Shown: positions 19,114 to 28,425, counted from the stretch's first letter. The stretch: 64,000 bases of DNA from Phycisphaerae bacterium (GCA_028279405.1 JANQNU010000060.1:62001-126000), one strand, 5' to 3'. Notes: a model not told the origin generated them from the letters alone. Translations and numbers: made by a program.

Positions 19114-19195
19114 TTTGCGCGCATTCCGACAGATGCGGTTTATCCCAGTGAGCGCGTGTCGTAGCGACCGCGTCAACTAAACCGCCATCGACAAA
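19114..19195 (+). repeat. 82-nt conserved upstream element, copy 2
   Basis: The second copy of the element found before the tail-fibre-like gene. It begins 14 bases after the terminator and lies about 300 bases before the start of the 1546-residue lipoprotein gene. The invariant core is at 19137-19161. Its position just behind a terminator and before the next gene suits a promoter or leader element. Confidence 0.7.
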
Positions 19196-19501
19196 CGATT
19201 GGCCAGACGTACGCCGATCCGGTGCCCGGCGATCAGAGAGGCAGCGTAGCAGACTCAAGCGGTTTTTCTCGGCCATGACTTGATATGGCCTGTCTCGCGG
19301 TGAGACAGGCGGACGCAGAACGTGCGCGCCATCCATGGCTCGCAACACAACGGATGTCTCGTTTCAGAGTCGATGCGGAAGCGTGTCGCGGCGTTCCGGC
19401 GAGGTGCCGGCGCCCGCAAGACTGTCGCGCCAACGGGTGTTTCCGATCGGCACATCAGGCCGCAATCGTGGCGGCCACCAACCTTATGAAAGGACCCGAC
19501 A
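19196..19501 (+). other. Long, hairpin-rich leader before the lipoprotein gene
   Basis: About 300 bases without a supported gene. It contains a perfect hairpin CCTGTCTC/GAGACAGG at 19289-19309. An overlapping alternative pairs GGCCAT at 19271-19276 with ATGGCC at 19285-19290. Both cannot form together, so it could switch, but no known riboswitch consensus was recognised. Confidence 0.4.
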
Positions 19502-22500
19502 ATGTACACGACCTCGTCTCCATCAACCCGACACGCACACTTAATAGCGCACCGGCGTTCAGTGCGATTCGTCACTCTCTCAACCCTCTTGCTCGGCGCC
19601 ATGCTGCTCGGCGGCTGTCCGGTCGACCCGCAGCTCGCCGAGGATGCGGCACCGGTCGTGAGTGCTCCTGCGGCCCCGCTCGAAGATGTTCTCCGTCCCA
19701 AGGACGGTCCGCTTCAGATCCAGCAGATCACGCCCACCGTCGGAACGACCGAGGGCGAGACGATCGCGCTCATCAGCGGCGAAGGATTCGTTCCGGGCAT
19801 GACCGTGCGCTTCGGCGACGACGAAGCCGAGGACGTTACGTTCATCAGCGACCGGATGATCACGGCGCTCGTTCCGCCGCATACCGCCGGCGCGGTCGAC
19901 GTTGAGCTTACTCGCCGCTCCGACGGCGGCGACTTCTCAGTCGGACTTCCGGACGCCTTCCGGTTCATGGGCTTTTTCCCGGGCAATGGCGCGGACACCG
20001 ACGGCGATGGCCTGACCGACCTCGAAGAGCTACTTGGCTACCGGCTCAAGGTGGACTTCTTCGGTCTCGGACTCGACGCCGACCACCTCGTCGAATTCAG
20101 CACCAACAGCGACTGGTTCGACCCGGACACCGACGACGACGGCCTCAACGACGGCGAAGAGTTCCTCGCGAAGAGCAACCCGCGCGACAAGGACACCGAT
20201 GGCGACGGATTATGGGATGGGGAGGAGCTCAAGCGCTGGCTGACCAGTCCGATCAGCATCGACTCCGATGGTGACGCGCGCGAAGCGGACCCGTCGACCA
20301 ACCGTAGCACGATCCCGCCGATCTCCGCGCTCTTTGACGGCGGGGAGCTCTACACTCCCGCGCAATTAACGATGGCTCCGGCCAATCGCGGCGAGATCAA
20401 GCTCAACGCCACTTCGCCCACGCTCCGCGACACGGACGGCGACAGCGTCAGCGACCGCGACGAAATCGACACGCCGGTGCGCACGCCGCTGCTGGCAGAC
20501 ATGCCGCAACTCGCCTTCGAGATCGTCGACAATGTCGATGTTCGTCTCGACGTCCAGTACGCCGAGCAACAGGGCCGCACCACGTCGTTCGCTACGTCGT
20601 TCACGACTGGCGAATCGAGTTCCGTCAGCGGCTCACAAGGTGAAACCGTCTCTCAAAGCGTCACTGCCGGCGGCTCGGTCGGCGTGAGCGAGGACGGCCT
20701 CGCGGCCGGTTTCTCCGCAGAGGTCACCGCCGGCTACGAACGCAGTTGGGAGACGACGACCGCGTCGGCTGTCGAATCCGCACAAACGCTGGAGCGCGTC
20801 GAGCAAAACGCCCGCACGCTGACCGAAACAGCTTCCACCGGTTCGATCACGGCAGGAATCAAGGTGACCAATCTGGGCAACATCACCGTCCAGGTCGTCG
20901 ACCTCGCGTATACCGTGCGCCAGTGGATCGCCGACAATGCACTCACACCCGTAGCCGGCGCTACCGGCGCCTATCGCGCCTTCGCGGCTCTCGCACCAAA
21001 CATCGGACCGGGCCTGACGCTCGCCCCCGGCGGCGACTCGGGCGTTCTGTTGGCGACCGATACCGGCCTCAACGGCGACCGGGTCAGGGCGCTGCTGGCA
21101 CGACCGGACGCGCTGCAGGTCGAATCGGCCGTTTTCGAACTCGTCAACGACCAGGGCATCAACTTCGCCTTCATCGATGAAGTCACGCAGGCACAGACCG
21201 CGCGCGTCAGTATCGACTTCGGCGACGGTCGACTCGAAGAGTATCGCGTCGCCACGAATGTCGATCGCGCGCCGGACAGTTCGCTGCGCGGTATCACGAT
21301 GGCCCGCGTCATGGATCTGACCGTCGGCGCCGGTAACTGGGAAGCGCAATCCATCACACCGCCGTGCGATGCACCGAACGACCCCAACCTGATCACCAAC
21401 GGCGAGTTCGAAAGCCCGGTGGCGCCAGGCCTGCCGACCGGATGGCAGATTCGACAGACGCCGCCCGGGTTCAATGCTCCTTTCATCGGGACCGATGCGA
21501 CCATTGCGGGCAACCCGAACGACCAGATCCTGGTCATGGAGATCAACGGCGGTCCACAAGACGCCGCCGCAGGAGTCTACCAACAGCTGTCGGTCACGCC
21601 GGCCACATCGTTCGACTACTCGTTCCAGCTTTTCGCGATCGACGAATGGGCTATCCCCGGACCGCGATTCGACGTCCGACTGTGGCGCGGCGAGCCACAG
21701 AACAACGGCCAGATCGTCGATCAGGTCAGCTTCACTTGTGATGGCTGTTCGACCTTCACGTACACCGGTACGCTGAACGGGGGAGTGGCCACGTCCGAGC
21801 CGTATTACTTCGAACTGGTCATGAATCCGTTCGCGGGCTTCCGCACGCTGGTCGGCATCGACAGCGTATCCGTCGTGCCCCAAGGCACGAGCGTGACCGA
21901 CCCCGTTGCACTGACCCGCGTGCGCGATCTGTCCACCGAGTTTGACGCGACGCCCCAGTTTTGGTCCGTCCGTTACAGCGCAACCAAGCCCGGCAACGGT
22001 CTTCCGTTCGCAACCACTACGCTGAAGGCCGGCGAAAGCGTTCTGATCACCTATCTGAAGGATGCCGACGGCGACGGGCTGTACGCCCCCCAGGAGCAGG
22101 CGTTCGGCTCGTCGGACGCGTCAGCCGATACCGACGGTGATGGCCTGCTCGACGCCGAGGAGGTGGCGGCAACCTACCGCATCCCGCCGAGTTGCGCCGA
22201 ATCCAACGGCGGCTGGAACGTCGACATCACCCGTACGCGACTGTCCGACGGTGGCGGATACCCGACCTCGTTCCGCGCCTACTCCAACCCGGCGCTCGCC
22301 GACGCCGACGGCGACGGCCTCAACGACGCCGCCGAGCGGACTGCTGGCACGAATCCGCTCAGTCGCGATACAGACCGCGACGGACTGGCGGACAACGTCG
22401 ACCCCCGACCGACTGTCCAATCCCGGTTGGTCTACGTAAACGCTTCCGCACCAGCCGGCGGCGACGGTACGACCTGGGCTACGGCATACAACGCAATCAC

Positions 22501-24142
22501 GGACGCTCTGGCCTTCGCCGGCAATCCGGCAAACGACGTCGGCGAGATCTGGGTCGCAATCGGTAACTACACGCTGACCAACCAGTCATTCCCCAACGGC
22601 GTCGCTATGTACGGCGGTTTCGCCGGCACGGAAACCCGCCTCGGACAGCGTACGGCGAGCGCGCTCTCCAACGAAACCGTCGTCACCGGCGTAGCGGGTT
22701 CGCCAGTCTTCGCCGAAACGCGCAACAACGTGACCGCGCGACTCGACGGCTTCACGCTCCAGGGCTCGAACAACCGCGCGATCCGCATCGACAACACGGG
22801 ATCCAACATCACCCTCGCCAACTGCCTGTTCATCGACCACACCGCCATCACGGACGGCACCGACTTCTTCGGCGGGGCCGCGGGAGGCGCCATTCGTATC
22901 GCCGGCGACGACATCAACACCAACCCTCGGCTGACGATTGACGACTGCATCTTCCGCAACAATCGGATCACGATGAGCGAAAGTACGCCGACTTGGGTCC
23001 GCGGCGGCGCGCTCTACGCTGCCGACGCAAACCTCATCGTTCGCCGCACGACGTTCACCAACAACGTTGTCGTGAACACGGTCGGTTCCCAGCAGAACGG
23101 ACCCTACAACAGTCTGGGAGGTGCCGTCTCACTCGAGTTGGGTACACAGGCAACGTTCGAAGACTGCAACTTCCGTTCGAACGAGGTCACGCAACCGCCG
23201 CTGAATGGACCAATCGAACGCCTGTCTACGATTACGCGTCACCAGGGTGGCGCCGTTTCAATGGAAATCGGTTGCACGGCAAACTTCCGCAACTGCCTGT
23301 TTGACCGCAACCAGGCGGATGATCGCGCGGAACGCTTACACTTCACCTGGTCCGAACTCCGCGCCGGCGGTGCGGTGACGGTCGGCGCAACCAGCCAGGC
23401 CAACTTCGAGAACTGTGTGTTCCAGCGCAACCGTGCCAGCATGTTCGGCGGCGCGCTGCATGTCGAGAACACCGGTCAGGCGCGCGTCGTCAACTGCTCG
23501 TTCCATCAGAACGAGGCGTACCCCGCCGGCGATCCGAACGTTGCGAGCGGAAGAACCCAGACGAACTTGTTTTATAGCCATATCGCAGTCGGCGGCGCCA
23601 TTGGTTCAGCCGGCGACTCCTTCGTGGCCAACACCGCCTTCTGGGATAATACGGCCGTACGCGAAGTGCGTGTCGGCTCCCCCCAATCGAGCACCCTCTT
23701 CCACCGATGGGGACTCGAGCAGCAGGTGGCGACGCGGCCGGCAATCGTCGTCAATGGCACCAGCCCGATCGCAACGGCTTCCGGCTCCTTGACGTTAGAC
23801 CATTGCGCGATCAACACGCTTGCTGAGGCAGAAAAGCTCGCGTCGGATCCCGGCGCTCAGCCACTCAGCGCGGTCGTCACGCTCGCCAACAGCAACATCG
23901 CACCGCAGACGCCGGACTTCGTCAGCCTGACCAACGGCAACCTGCGACTGCTCGCCACCTCGCCGTTGATCGACGCCGGCGACGCGGTCGTGGATGCCGA
24001 CCTGATCCGGCCCGGCTTCCAGTTGTTGTCGCCGCTGGATCTCGCCAATGTTTCCCGAATCGTCGACGGAAACGGTGATGCCGAAGCGCGCGTGGACATC
24101 GGCGCCTACGAGTTCCAGCTGCCGACGAGTTCGTCCAACTAG
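19502..24142 (+). CDS. Giant surface lipoprotein: TIG, calcium repeats, protective-antigen-like segment, CBM-like domain, beta-helix
   Basis: A 1546-residue protein. The signal peptide ends in the lipobox L-L-G-G-C (Cys39). A TIG/IPT domain spans about 75-160. Thrombospondin type-3 calcium repeats (D-T-D-G-D-G-L-x-D and relatives) occupy about 165-330. Residues 336-610 hold a Ser/Thr-rich alternating stretch, then A-R-T-L-T-E-T-A and I-T-A-G-I-K-V-T-N-L-G-N. The order of these matches domain 2 and the next domain of anthrax protective antigen. A galactose-binding/CBM-like sandwich (N-L-I-T-N-G-E-F-E-S-P-V) is at about 625-800. More calcium repeats lie at 855-965. The rest is a right-handed beta-helix closing with S-P-L-I-D-A-G-D and V-D-I-G-A-Y-E-F, the choice-of-anchor Q pattern. 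It has its own leader and terminator. Domain order is seen; the pore-like function is inferred. Confidence 0.9.
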   Translation: MYTTSSPSTRHAHLIAHRRSVRFVTLSTLLLGAMLLGGCPVDPQLAEDAAPVVSAPAAPLEDVLRPKDGPLQIQQITPTVGTTEGETIALISGEGFVPGMTVRFGDDEAEDVTFISDRMITALVPPHTAGAVDVELTRRSDGGDFSVGLPDAFRFMGFFPGNGADTDGDGLTDLEELLGYRLKVDFFGLGLDADHLVEFSTNSDWFDPDTDDDGLNDGEEFLAKSNPRDKDTDGDGLWDGEELKRWLTSPISIDSDGDAREADPSTNRSTIPPISALFDGGELYTPAQLTMAPANRGEIKLNATSPTLRDTDGDSVSDRDEIDTPVRTPLLADMPQLAFEIVDNVDVRLDVQYAEQQGRTTSFATSFTTGESSSVSGSQGETVSQSVTAGGSVGVSEDGLAAGFSAEVTAGYERSWETTTASAVESAQTLERVEQNARTLTETASTGSITAGIKVTNLGNITVQVVDLAYTVRQWIADNALTPVAGATGAYRAFAALAPNIGPGLTLAPGGDSGVLLATDTGLNGDRVRALLARPDALQVESAVFELVNDQGINFAFIDEVTQAQTARVSIDFGDGRLEEYRVATNVDRAPDSSLRGITMARVMDLTVGAGNWEAQSITPPCDAPNDPNLITNGEFESPVAPGLPTGWQIRQTPPGFNAPFIGTDATIAGNPNDQILVMEINGGPQDAAAGVYQQLSVTPATSFDYSFQLFAIDEWAIPGPRFDVRLWRGEPQNNGQIVDQVSFTCDGCSTFTYTGTLNGGVATSEPYYFELVMNPFAGFRTLVGIDSVSVVPQGTSVTDPVALTRVRDLSTEFDATPQFWSVRYSATKPGNGLPFATTTLKAGESVLITYLKDADGDGLYAPQEQAFGSSDASADTDGDGLLDAEEVAATYRIPPSCAESNGGWNVDITRTRLSDGGGYPTSFRAYSNPALADADGDGLNDAAERTAGTNPLSRDTDRDGLADNVDPRPTVQSRLVYVNASAPAGGDGTTWATAYNAITDALAFAGNPANDVGEIWVAIGNYTLTNQSFPNGVAMYGGFAGTETRLGQRTASALSNETVVTGVAGSPVFAETRNNVTARLDGFTLQGSNNRAIRIDNTGSNITLANCLFIDHTAITDGTDFFGGAAGGAIRIAGDDINTNPRLTIDDCIFRNNRITMSESTPTWVRGGALYAADANLIVRRTTFTNNVVVNTVGSQQNGPYNSLGGAVSLELGTQATFEDCNFRSNEVTQPPLNGPIERLSTITRHQGGAVSMEIGCTANFRNCLFDRNQADDRAERLHFTWSELRAGGAVTVGATSQANFENCVFQRNRASMFGGALHVENTGQARVVNCSFHQNEAYPAGDPNVASGRTQTNLFYSHIAVGGAIGSAGDSFVANTAFWDNTAVREVRVGSPQSSTLFHRWGLEQQVATRPAIVVNGTSPIATASGSLTLDHCAINTLAEAEKLASDPGAQPLSAVVTLANSNIAPQTPDFVSLTNGNLRLLATSPLIDAGDAVVDADLIRPGFQLLSPLDLANVSRIVDGNGDAEARVDIGAYEFQLPTSSSN

Positions 24143-24206
24143 GTGTGTGTGAAGGCGACCGCTTCGCCCCGTGCTGACCAGCGATCACCAGCCGCACGTC
24201 AGCACA

Positions 24207-24232
24207 GCGCCCGGGTCAAACGGCCCGGGCGC
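24207..24232. terminator. GC-rich hairpin after the lipoprotein gene
   Basis: A perfect 9-bp stem GCGCCCGGG/CCCGGGCGC with an eight-base loop lies 64 bases after the stop codon. No T-run follows, so it may be a weak terminator or a 3' end stabiliser. Confidence 0.4.
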
Positions 24233-24358
24233 AGGGGCCACGGTAGCGTTGCCATACGGGACACGGTTCGCGCGAGGTAGTTGGTTCTCAGCCAGGAGCG
24301 CGTTCACAGTACTTCTCCTTTCCTTATCGTCCGCTCGTGGGTTGGCGGACGCACCAGG

Positions 24359-24393
24359 CGGCCCCACTTCGTCGGGAAGTGGGCCGTCTTTCT
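24359..24393 (+). terminator. Terminator downstream of the lipoprotein gene
   Basis: Arms GGCC-C-CACTTC and GAAGTGGGCC pair with one bulged C around a short loop, and GTCTTTCT follows on the plus strand. It is the better of two hairpins in this 400-base gap and stops plus-strand transcription before the convergent HEAT-repeat gene. The rest of the gap (24143-24540) shows nothing else. Confidence 0.65.
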
Positions 24394-24540
24394 ATGGAGG
24401 GTCGCGACCCCAACCGACGACGCGCGCTTATCGAGGTAAACTTCGATCGCTCGCCGTTCGCGTCCTTCTGAGCGATGAAGTTCAGAGGATTCGTGGATGG
24501 AGCGCGGACGATCTTCCGAACGCTGTCGTCGCGCCCTTGC

Positions 24541-26175
24541 CTAGCGTTTTGTCGCGCCGGCCATGAATCTCAAGTATCCGATGAAACCCTCCGGAACAAC
24601 GGCGGCTGTCTCGTTCAGCAGGAATTCAAGTCTCTCTAGTTCACTCGGATCGCCGGCCGGTATGTACGGTCGGCGAGCCCAGGTTCGCAGCATCTTCACA
24701 GCATGTTCCGAGACGGACGGAGTCCTACTCAGACATGCCTGCAGTATCGGTATGACGGCGTCCCACGAATGTTGTTGCGCGAGCAATGTCAGCGCGTTGC
24801 GCGCAACGTGATCGTGCGCAGTGGTCTCGGCCAGGTGCGCGAGCGTGGAACTGGCCAGCTGCAATGACGCCCTGCGCGTCAGCACGGTTGCTTCACGAGA
24901 CACCCCCGGGCTCTCATCGGCAATCGCATTCGGAACCCGATGCATCAATTCCGCCGGTGCTAGTCTACTGAGCGCGCGCAACGCAGTGCGACGGTTCCTT
25001 GGGAGCTTGTCGTCAAGGAAGCCAAGCACTGTCTCGGCGTCAGACTCGTTACCCGTTTCGCCGAGTCCCGCAATCGCTGCCGTCAGTCTCCGGCCCGTCT
25101 CGCGCCCAATTGCCGATTGGTAATCTGACTGGAAGCACCGCGCGGGTTGTTGCCGCCGCAGATAGTAACGGGCAATATCGCGCACCGACGCATTCTGGTC
25201 GAACAACGCCGGTTCGAGCGTTGCTCCTGACTCATCGGGGAACAAGTCGGCCAGGTGGATCAAGGCGGCACGTCTGACCTGCGATGAGCTGTCAGATGAG
25301 AAGCGCCTCAACACATCGCTAAGCTCGGCCGCCGCGAGCCTCCGGGTCGCTGCGGAAACGGCGTGTAGGCGAACGATGCTGTCCGCGCTCTTCGCCGCGT
25401 GACTGAGGAGTTCACTGAATGGCATATCGCCAGCTTCTTCCAGAAGCTCGAAACATGCCCGCCGAACTCCCAGGTCAGAGCCCGCTAACCCGGTCAGCAG
25501 CGCAGTGCCCGCCGGCCCGGCGAGAAGCGATCGGCGGATCTCTTGCAATAGAGCGGCATGGTCCGCTCGCTCGCAAGTACGCAATCGCTGCACGAGCGGC
25601 AGACAGTTCACGAAGTGCGTCAGATACGAGGAGTTGAGTCTGCGCGCTGTCGCCCGCACTGCTGCGCTTCGCACTTGCTCGACCCAATCATTGCATCGCA
25701 ACAGGAGGAAAGGCAGCTCTTGTCCGTCGTTCACACATCGATCCAGCGCCATCACGGCTCGCTCGCGGACGTAGCCACTCCCATGTGTAGCGGCCAGCCC
25801 AAGCAAGACTGCGCGAACATCGCGATAACCGGCAATGATGTCCACGCAGCGTGGCGTCAGTTCGCTGTGCCAGCAGTGCGACATCAGCCACGAATCCCGC
25901 ATGTGATTGTCCAGCCAAACATGATCGCGGGCGCTGAGGTTCGACATCAACTCGCGCACGGCCGTAGCCGCGGCATCGCGCACGATTGTCTCTTTGTCGA
26001 TCAGGTAGTCGCGCAAGTACGGAATTGCTGCCACCTCATTCAACTGGGCAAGATCGCGGATGAGCGCTGCGCGAGATTCTGAGTTGGCTCCGAATAGGCG
26101 CGCCAGAGCAGTTGGGCGGTTCTCTCGCGCCAACTGTTCGATCAAACGCCGCGACTTGTTCGACAACTGCTTCAT
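24541..26175 (-). CDS. HEAT-repeat protein
   Basis: A 544-residue, almost wholly helical protein with no signal peptide or membrane segment. Repeated units such as E-V-A-A-I-P-Y-L-R-D-Y-L, V-R-R-A-A-L-I-H-L-A-D-L and S-V-R-D-I-A-R-Y-Y-L mark about twelve HEAT-like repeats, the family that forms curved solenoids for protein binding. The start was placed at ATG (M-K-Q-L-S-N-K-S); a GTG four codons upstream is possible and neither has a strong ribosome-binding site. The gene is monocistronic, isolated from the upstream regulator gene by a terminator. No catalytic motif is visible, so an adaptor role is the most that can be inferred. Confidence 0.88.
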   Translation of the reverse strand: MKQLSNKSRRLIEQLARENRPTALARLFGANSESRAALIRDLAQLNEVAAIPYLRDYLIDKETIVRDAAATAVRELMSNLSARDHVWLDNHMRDSWLMSHCWHSELTPRCVDIIAGYRDVRAVLLGLAATHGSGYVRERAVMALDRCVNDGQELPFLLLRCNDWVEQVRSAAVRATARRLNSSYLTHFVNCLPLVQRLRTCERADHAALLQEIRRSLLAGPAGTALLTGLAGSDLGVRRACFELLEEAGDMPFSELLSHAAKSADSIVRLHAVSAATRRLAAAELSDVLRRFSSDSSSQVRRAALIHLADLFPDESGATLEPALFDQNASVRDIARYYLRRQQPARCFQSDYQSAIGRETGRRLTAAIAGLGETGNESDAETVLGFLDDKLPRNRRTALRALSRLAPAELMHRVPNAIADESPGVSREATVLTRRASLQLASSTLAHLAETTAHDHVARNALTLLAQQHSWDAVIPILQACLSRTPSVSEHAVKMLRTWARRPYIPAGDPSELERLEFLLNETAAVVPEGFIGYLRFMAGATKR

Positions 26176-26300
26176 CGCTGGGCTCACTGTTGCCGCATTC
26201 GTACCATCCGAGCCCGGCCGAGTTGAACCGCATACCCTCGGCCGAGCAAACCGTCCCGAATCCAGTGGGCGACGAGCCCAGTATCAACGGGTCCGGACAC

Positions 26301-26333
26301 AAAAAAACCGGCCGACCTGACAGGTCGACCGGC
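26301..26333 (-). terminator. Rho-independent terminator of the sigma-54 regulator gene
   Basis: On the minus strand the stem CCGGTCGACC/GGTCGGCCGG with a short loop is followed by seven T residues. It lies about 320 bases beyond the stop codon of the regulator gene and upstream of the HEAT-repeat gene, so it separates the two. Confidence 0.88.
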
Positions 26334-26655
26334 TGTGTCGTCACGCTTTGTTGATCAGACGTTACTTGTCAGCGCGCGACCTCTCCGGGCGACCATCGGG
26401 CCGCGAATCTCGGAACGAACTCACTGACGATGTCATGATCATAGTATACGTAGTATTGTTGAAGACGCCGTGCGAGTCAACCGTCTGCGCCGGGCGGCGT
26501 TTGCGAATGTCGTGGCGTTTTCGTAGGACTGTGTCATACGCGCGCGGCATTGTTACTCGCTCAACCGAAGTACCTGGCCGTTCAGATGCTGTTCCTTGTC
26601 GTACAGGAAACGGTCGCGCGATGGCGCCGCTGGACAAAACGTCCGGAGTGTGTCG
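26334..26655. other. 3' untranslated stretch of the regulator gene
   Basis: About 320 bases between the regulator stop and its terminator. No supported open frame, repeat or RNA family was recognised. An A/T-rich patch with partial symmetry (ATCATAGTATACGTAGTATT) sits near 26440. A long 3' UTR could hide a small RNA, but nothing seen requires it. Confidence 0.35.
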
Positions 26656-28278
26656 CTACCTGCGATCGGCGTCTTCGCGCCGCAGGCCCATCCGTTTGAT
26701 GCGCGAGGCAAGTGTCGTCGGCTGCATGCCGAGAAGCGCCGCCGCTCCTTCCGGCCCATGCACGCGCCAATTGACCTGGTTCAGTGCGGCCAGGATGTTC
26801 TGTCGTTCCATTCGTTTGATCTCGTCCTGGGAAAGGACCGTTCCCTGATTGCATTGCGTCGACGCGGTCCTGCTGCGCTTCGAAGCATCGGGCAGGTCGA
26901 AGCGCAGTGCCTTCGATCTGAGGGTGATGACGGCGCGTTCCACCACGTTCATCAGTTCACGTACGTTTCCGGGCCAGTCGTAGGCTTGCAGCGCGAGCAG
27001 ATTGGCTTGCGTGAGTTCGACTTCGCGACGATTGAACCGTCGGGCCGCGCGGTGTACAAACTCGCGCGCCAGAAGAGGGATGTCCTCCTTCCGCTGGCGC
27101 AGGGGTGGTACCTCGATCGGGAACACGTGCAGTCGATAGTAGAGGTCCTGGCGAAAGCGGCCGGCCTCGACCTCGTCGCGCAGGTCGCGATTGGTCGCCG
27201 CGACGATGCGGACATCGGTTGATCGTGTACGATCTTCGCCGACGCGTTCGTAGGCGCCCTCCTGTATCACCCGGAGCAGCTTACTTTGCAGGTCCAACGG
27301 GATTTCGCCCACTTCGTCGAGAAACAACGTGCCGCCGCTGGCAAGCTCGAAGCGTCCGACGCGGTCGCGTACCGCCCCGGTAAATGCGCCCTTGGCATGA
27401 CCGAAGAACTCGCTCTCGTACAATTCACGCGGCACTGACGCACAGTTCACGCGAACGAGCGTGTGTTCGCGCCGTTGGCTGTGACGGTGAATCGCCTGCG
27501 CGACCAGTTCTTTGCCTGTACCCGATTCACCCAGGATCAGCACGTTGGCGTCTGTGGCCGCAACCAGCTCGATCTGTTGAACGATGGTTCGCAACGCGGC
27601 ACTCTGTCCGAGGATATCGCCGAAGGCCAACGCGTCGGAGACTTCCTCGCGCAGGTATTCGTTCTCGACACGAAGCCGATCACGCAATTGCTCGATTTCG
27701 TCCATGGCGCGCGAGTTCGCAATCGAAGCGGCGACCAAGTCCGCGATCATCCGAAGCCAGTCGAGGCAGTTCAGCGTCAACTCCGTACGCGTGAAGATTG
27801 CGATCACGCCCAGCACTCGGGCATTGTGAATCAGCGGCTGGGCCGCGAATCCGAGTATGCCCTCGGCCCGGGCCCAGTCGGGGCGTGCGATCCACCTGAC
27901 GTCTTGCTGGATGTTGAGCCCGGCGACGCACTGCGCCTGGGTCGCACACAGCCCGACCTTGCGGACACCCAGGGGAAACCGTCGGAACTCGCCATCGATC
28001 CGATCCCAGGCAGCGCGGTCGCCGTGGCGCGGCTGACCGGCGCTCGCGACCAAGTGCAAGCAATTGGACTGGTCCGGGCACTCGGCACGCATCGGGCAAG
28101 CGTGACAGATGTCCCCGGGCCGCGTGAGCCAGATCCGCGCCAATGCAACGTCGGTCAGCCGTCGCAAGCGGTCGACCACCACGCCCAGGACGGCGTCGAG
28201 GTTGGGCTGCAGGCTGATGTCCAGTAGCAGGTCGCGCAGCGCCGGGGAGACAGCGATCTCTTCAGTGAGCTTGGCCAT
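26656..28278 (-). CDS. Sigma-54-dependent activator with GAF sensor and four-cysteine motif
   Basis: A 540-residue enhancer-binding protein. The N-terminal GAF-like sensor (about 30-190) contains C58-x2-C61-x5-C67-x5-C73, a likely metal or redox site. The AAA+ domain has Walker A G-E-S-G-T-G-K-E (250-257), the sigma-54 contact loop G-A-F-T-G-A (297-302) and Walker B G-T-L-F-L-D-E (316-322). A Fis-type helix-turn-helix closes the protein ([15 protein letters not shown]). A helical linker with [14 protein letters not shown] joins sensor and motor. The ATG was chosen over an upstream TTG because the latter would run into the palindromic operator region. The gene is divergent from the operon it most likely controls, which has a perfect -24/-12 promoter. 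Confidence 0.96.
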   Translation of the reverse strand: MAKLTEEIAVSPALRDLLLDISLQPNLDAVLGVVVDRLRRLTDVALARIWLTRPGDICHACPMRAECPDQSNCLHLVASAGQPRHGDRAAWDRIDGEFRRFPLGVRKVGLCATQAQCVAGLNIQQDVRWIARPDWARAEGILGFAAQPLIHNARVLGVIAIFTRTELTLNCLDWLRMIADLVAASIANSRAMDEIEQLRDRLRVENEYLREEVSDALAFGDILGQSAALRTIVQQIELVAATDANVLILGESGTGKELVAQAIHRHSQRREHTLVRVNCASVPRELYESEFFGHAKGAFTGAVRDRVGRFELASGGTLFLDEVGEIPLDLQSKLLRVIQEGAYERVGEDRTRSTDVRIVAATNRDLRDEVEAGRFRQDLYYRLHVFPIEVPPLRQRKEDIPLLAREFVHRAARRFNRREVELTQANLLALQAYDWPGNVRELMNVVERAVITLRSKALRFDLPDASKRSRTASTQCNQGTVLSQDEIKRMERQNILAALNQVNWRVHGPEGAAALLGMQPTTLASRIKRMGLRREDADRR

Positions 28279-28292
28279 CTCGGGAGTGTACC

Positions 28293-28340
28293 CGCAAATA
28301 CGCAAATTCGTTACGAATAATCGTAATTAACGCAAATACG
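28293..28340. promoter_or_regulatory. Candidate enhancer site: palindrome flanked by direct repeats
   Basis: ATTCGT-T-ACGAAT (28306-28318) is a perfect palindrome about one base apart. The direct repeat CGCAAATACG occurs at 28293-28302 and 28331-28340, and a near copy CGCAAATTCG at 28301-28310. The centre lies about 125 bases before the predicted start of transcription of the AhpD operon, the usual distance for binding of a sigma-54 activator, and next to the activator's own start. Confidence 0.6.
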
Positions 28341-28368
28341 TAATCACGGCTTGTCGATATGTGTTTCT

Positions 28369-28395
28369 GTAAACCATTTATGGTTAATGGTTTAC
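28369..28395. promoter_or_regulatory. Perfect inverted repeat next to the sigma-54 promoter
   Basis: Arms GTAAACCATT and AATGGTTTAC of ten bases each are separated by seven bases. The repeat ends 15 bases before the -24 element. It could be a second activator site or an operator for another regulator. Confidence 0.6.
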
Positions 28396-28410
28396 GAGAT
28401 TTTCTCGGAA

Positions 28411-28425
28411 TGGCACGTGGGTTGC
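28411..28425 (+). promoter_or_regulatory. Sigma-54 (-24/-12) promoter
   Basis: TGGCAC-N5-TTGC matches the consensus at every conserved position. Transcription should begin around 28437, about 60 bases before the AhpD-like start codon. Together with the divergent activator this identifies the promoter of the four-gene operon. Confidence 0.92.

Noticed and set aside
20633-21883. Open frame of 416 codons on the minus strand
   Set aside because: It is antisense to the giant lipoprotein, within the clear protective-antigen-like region. No start signal or domain supports it.
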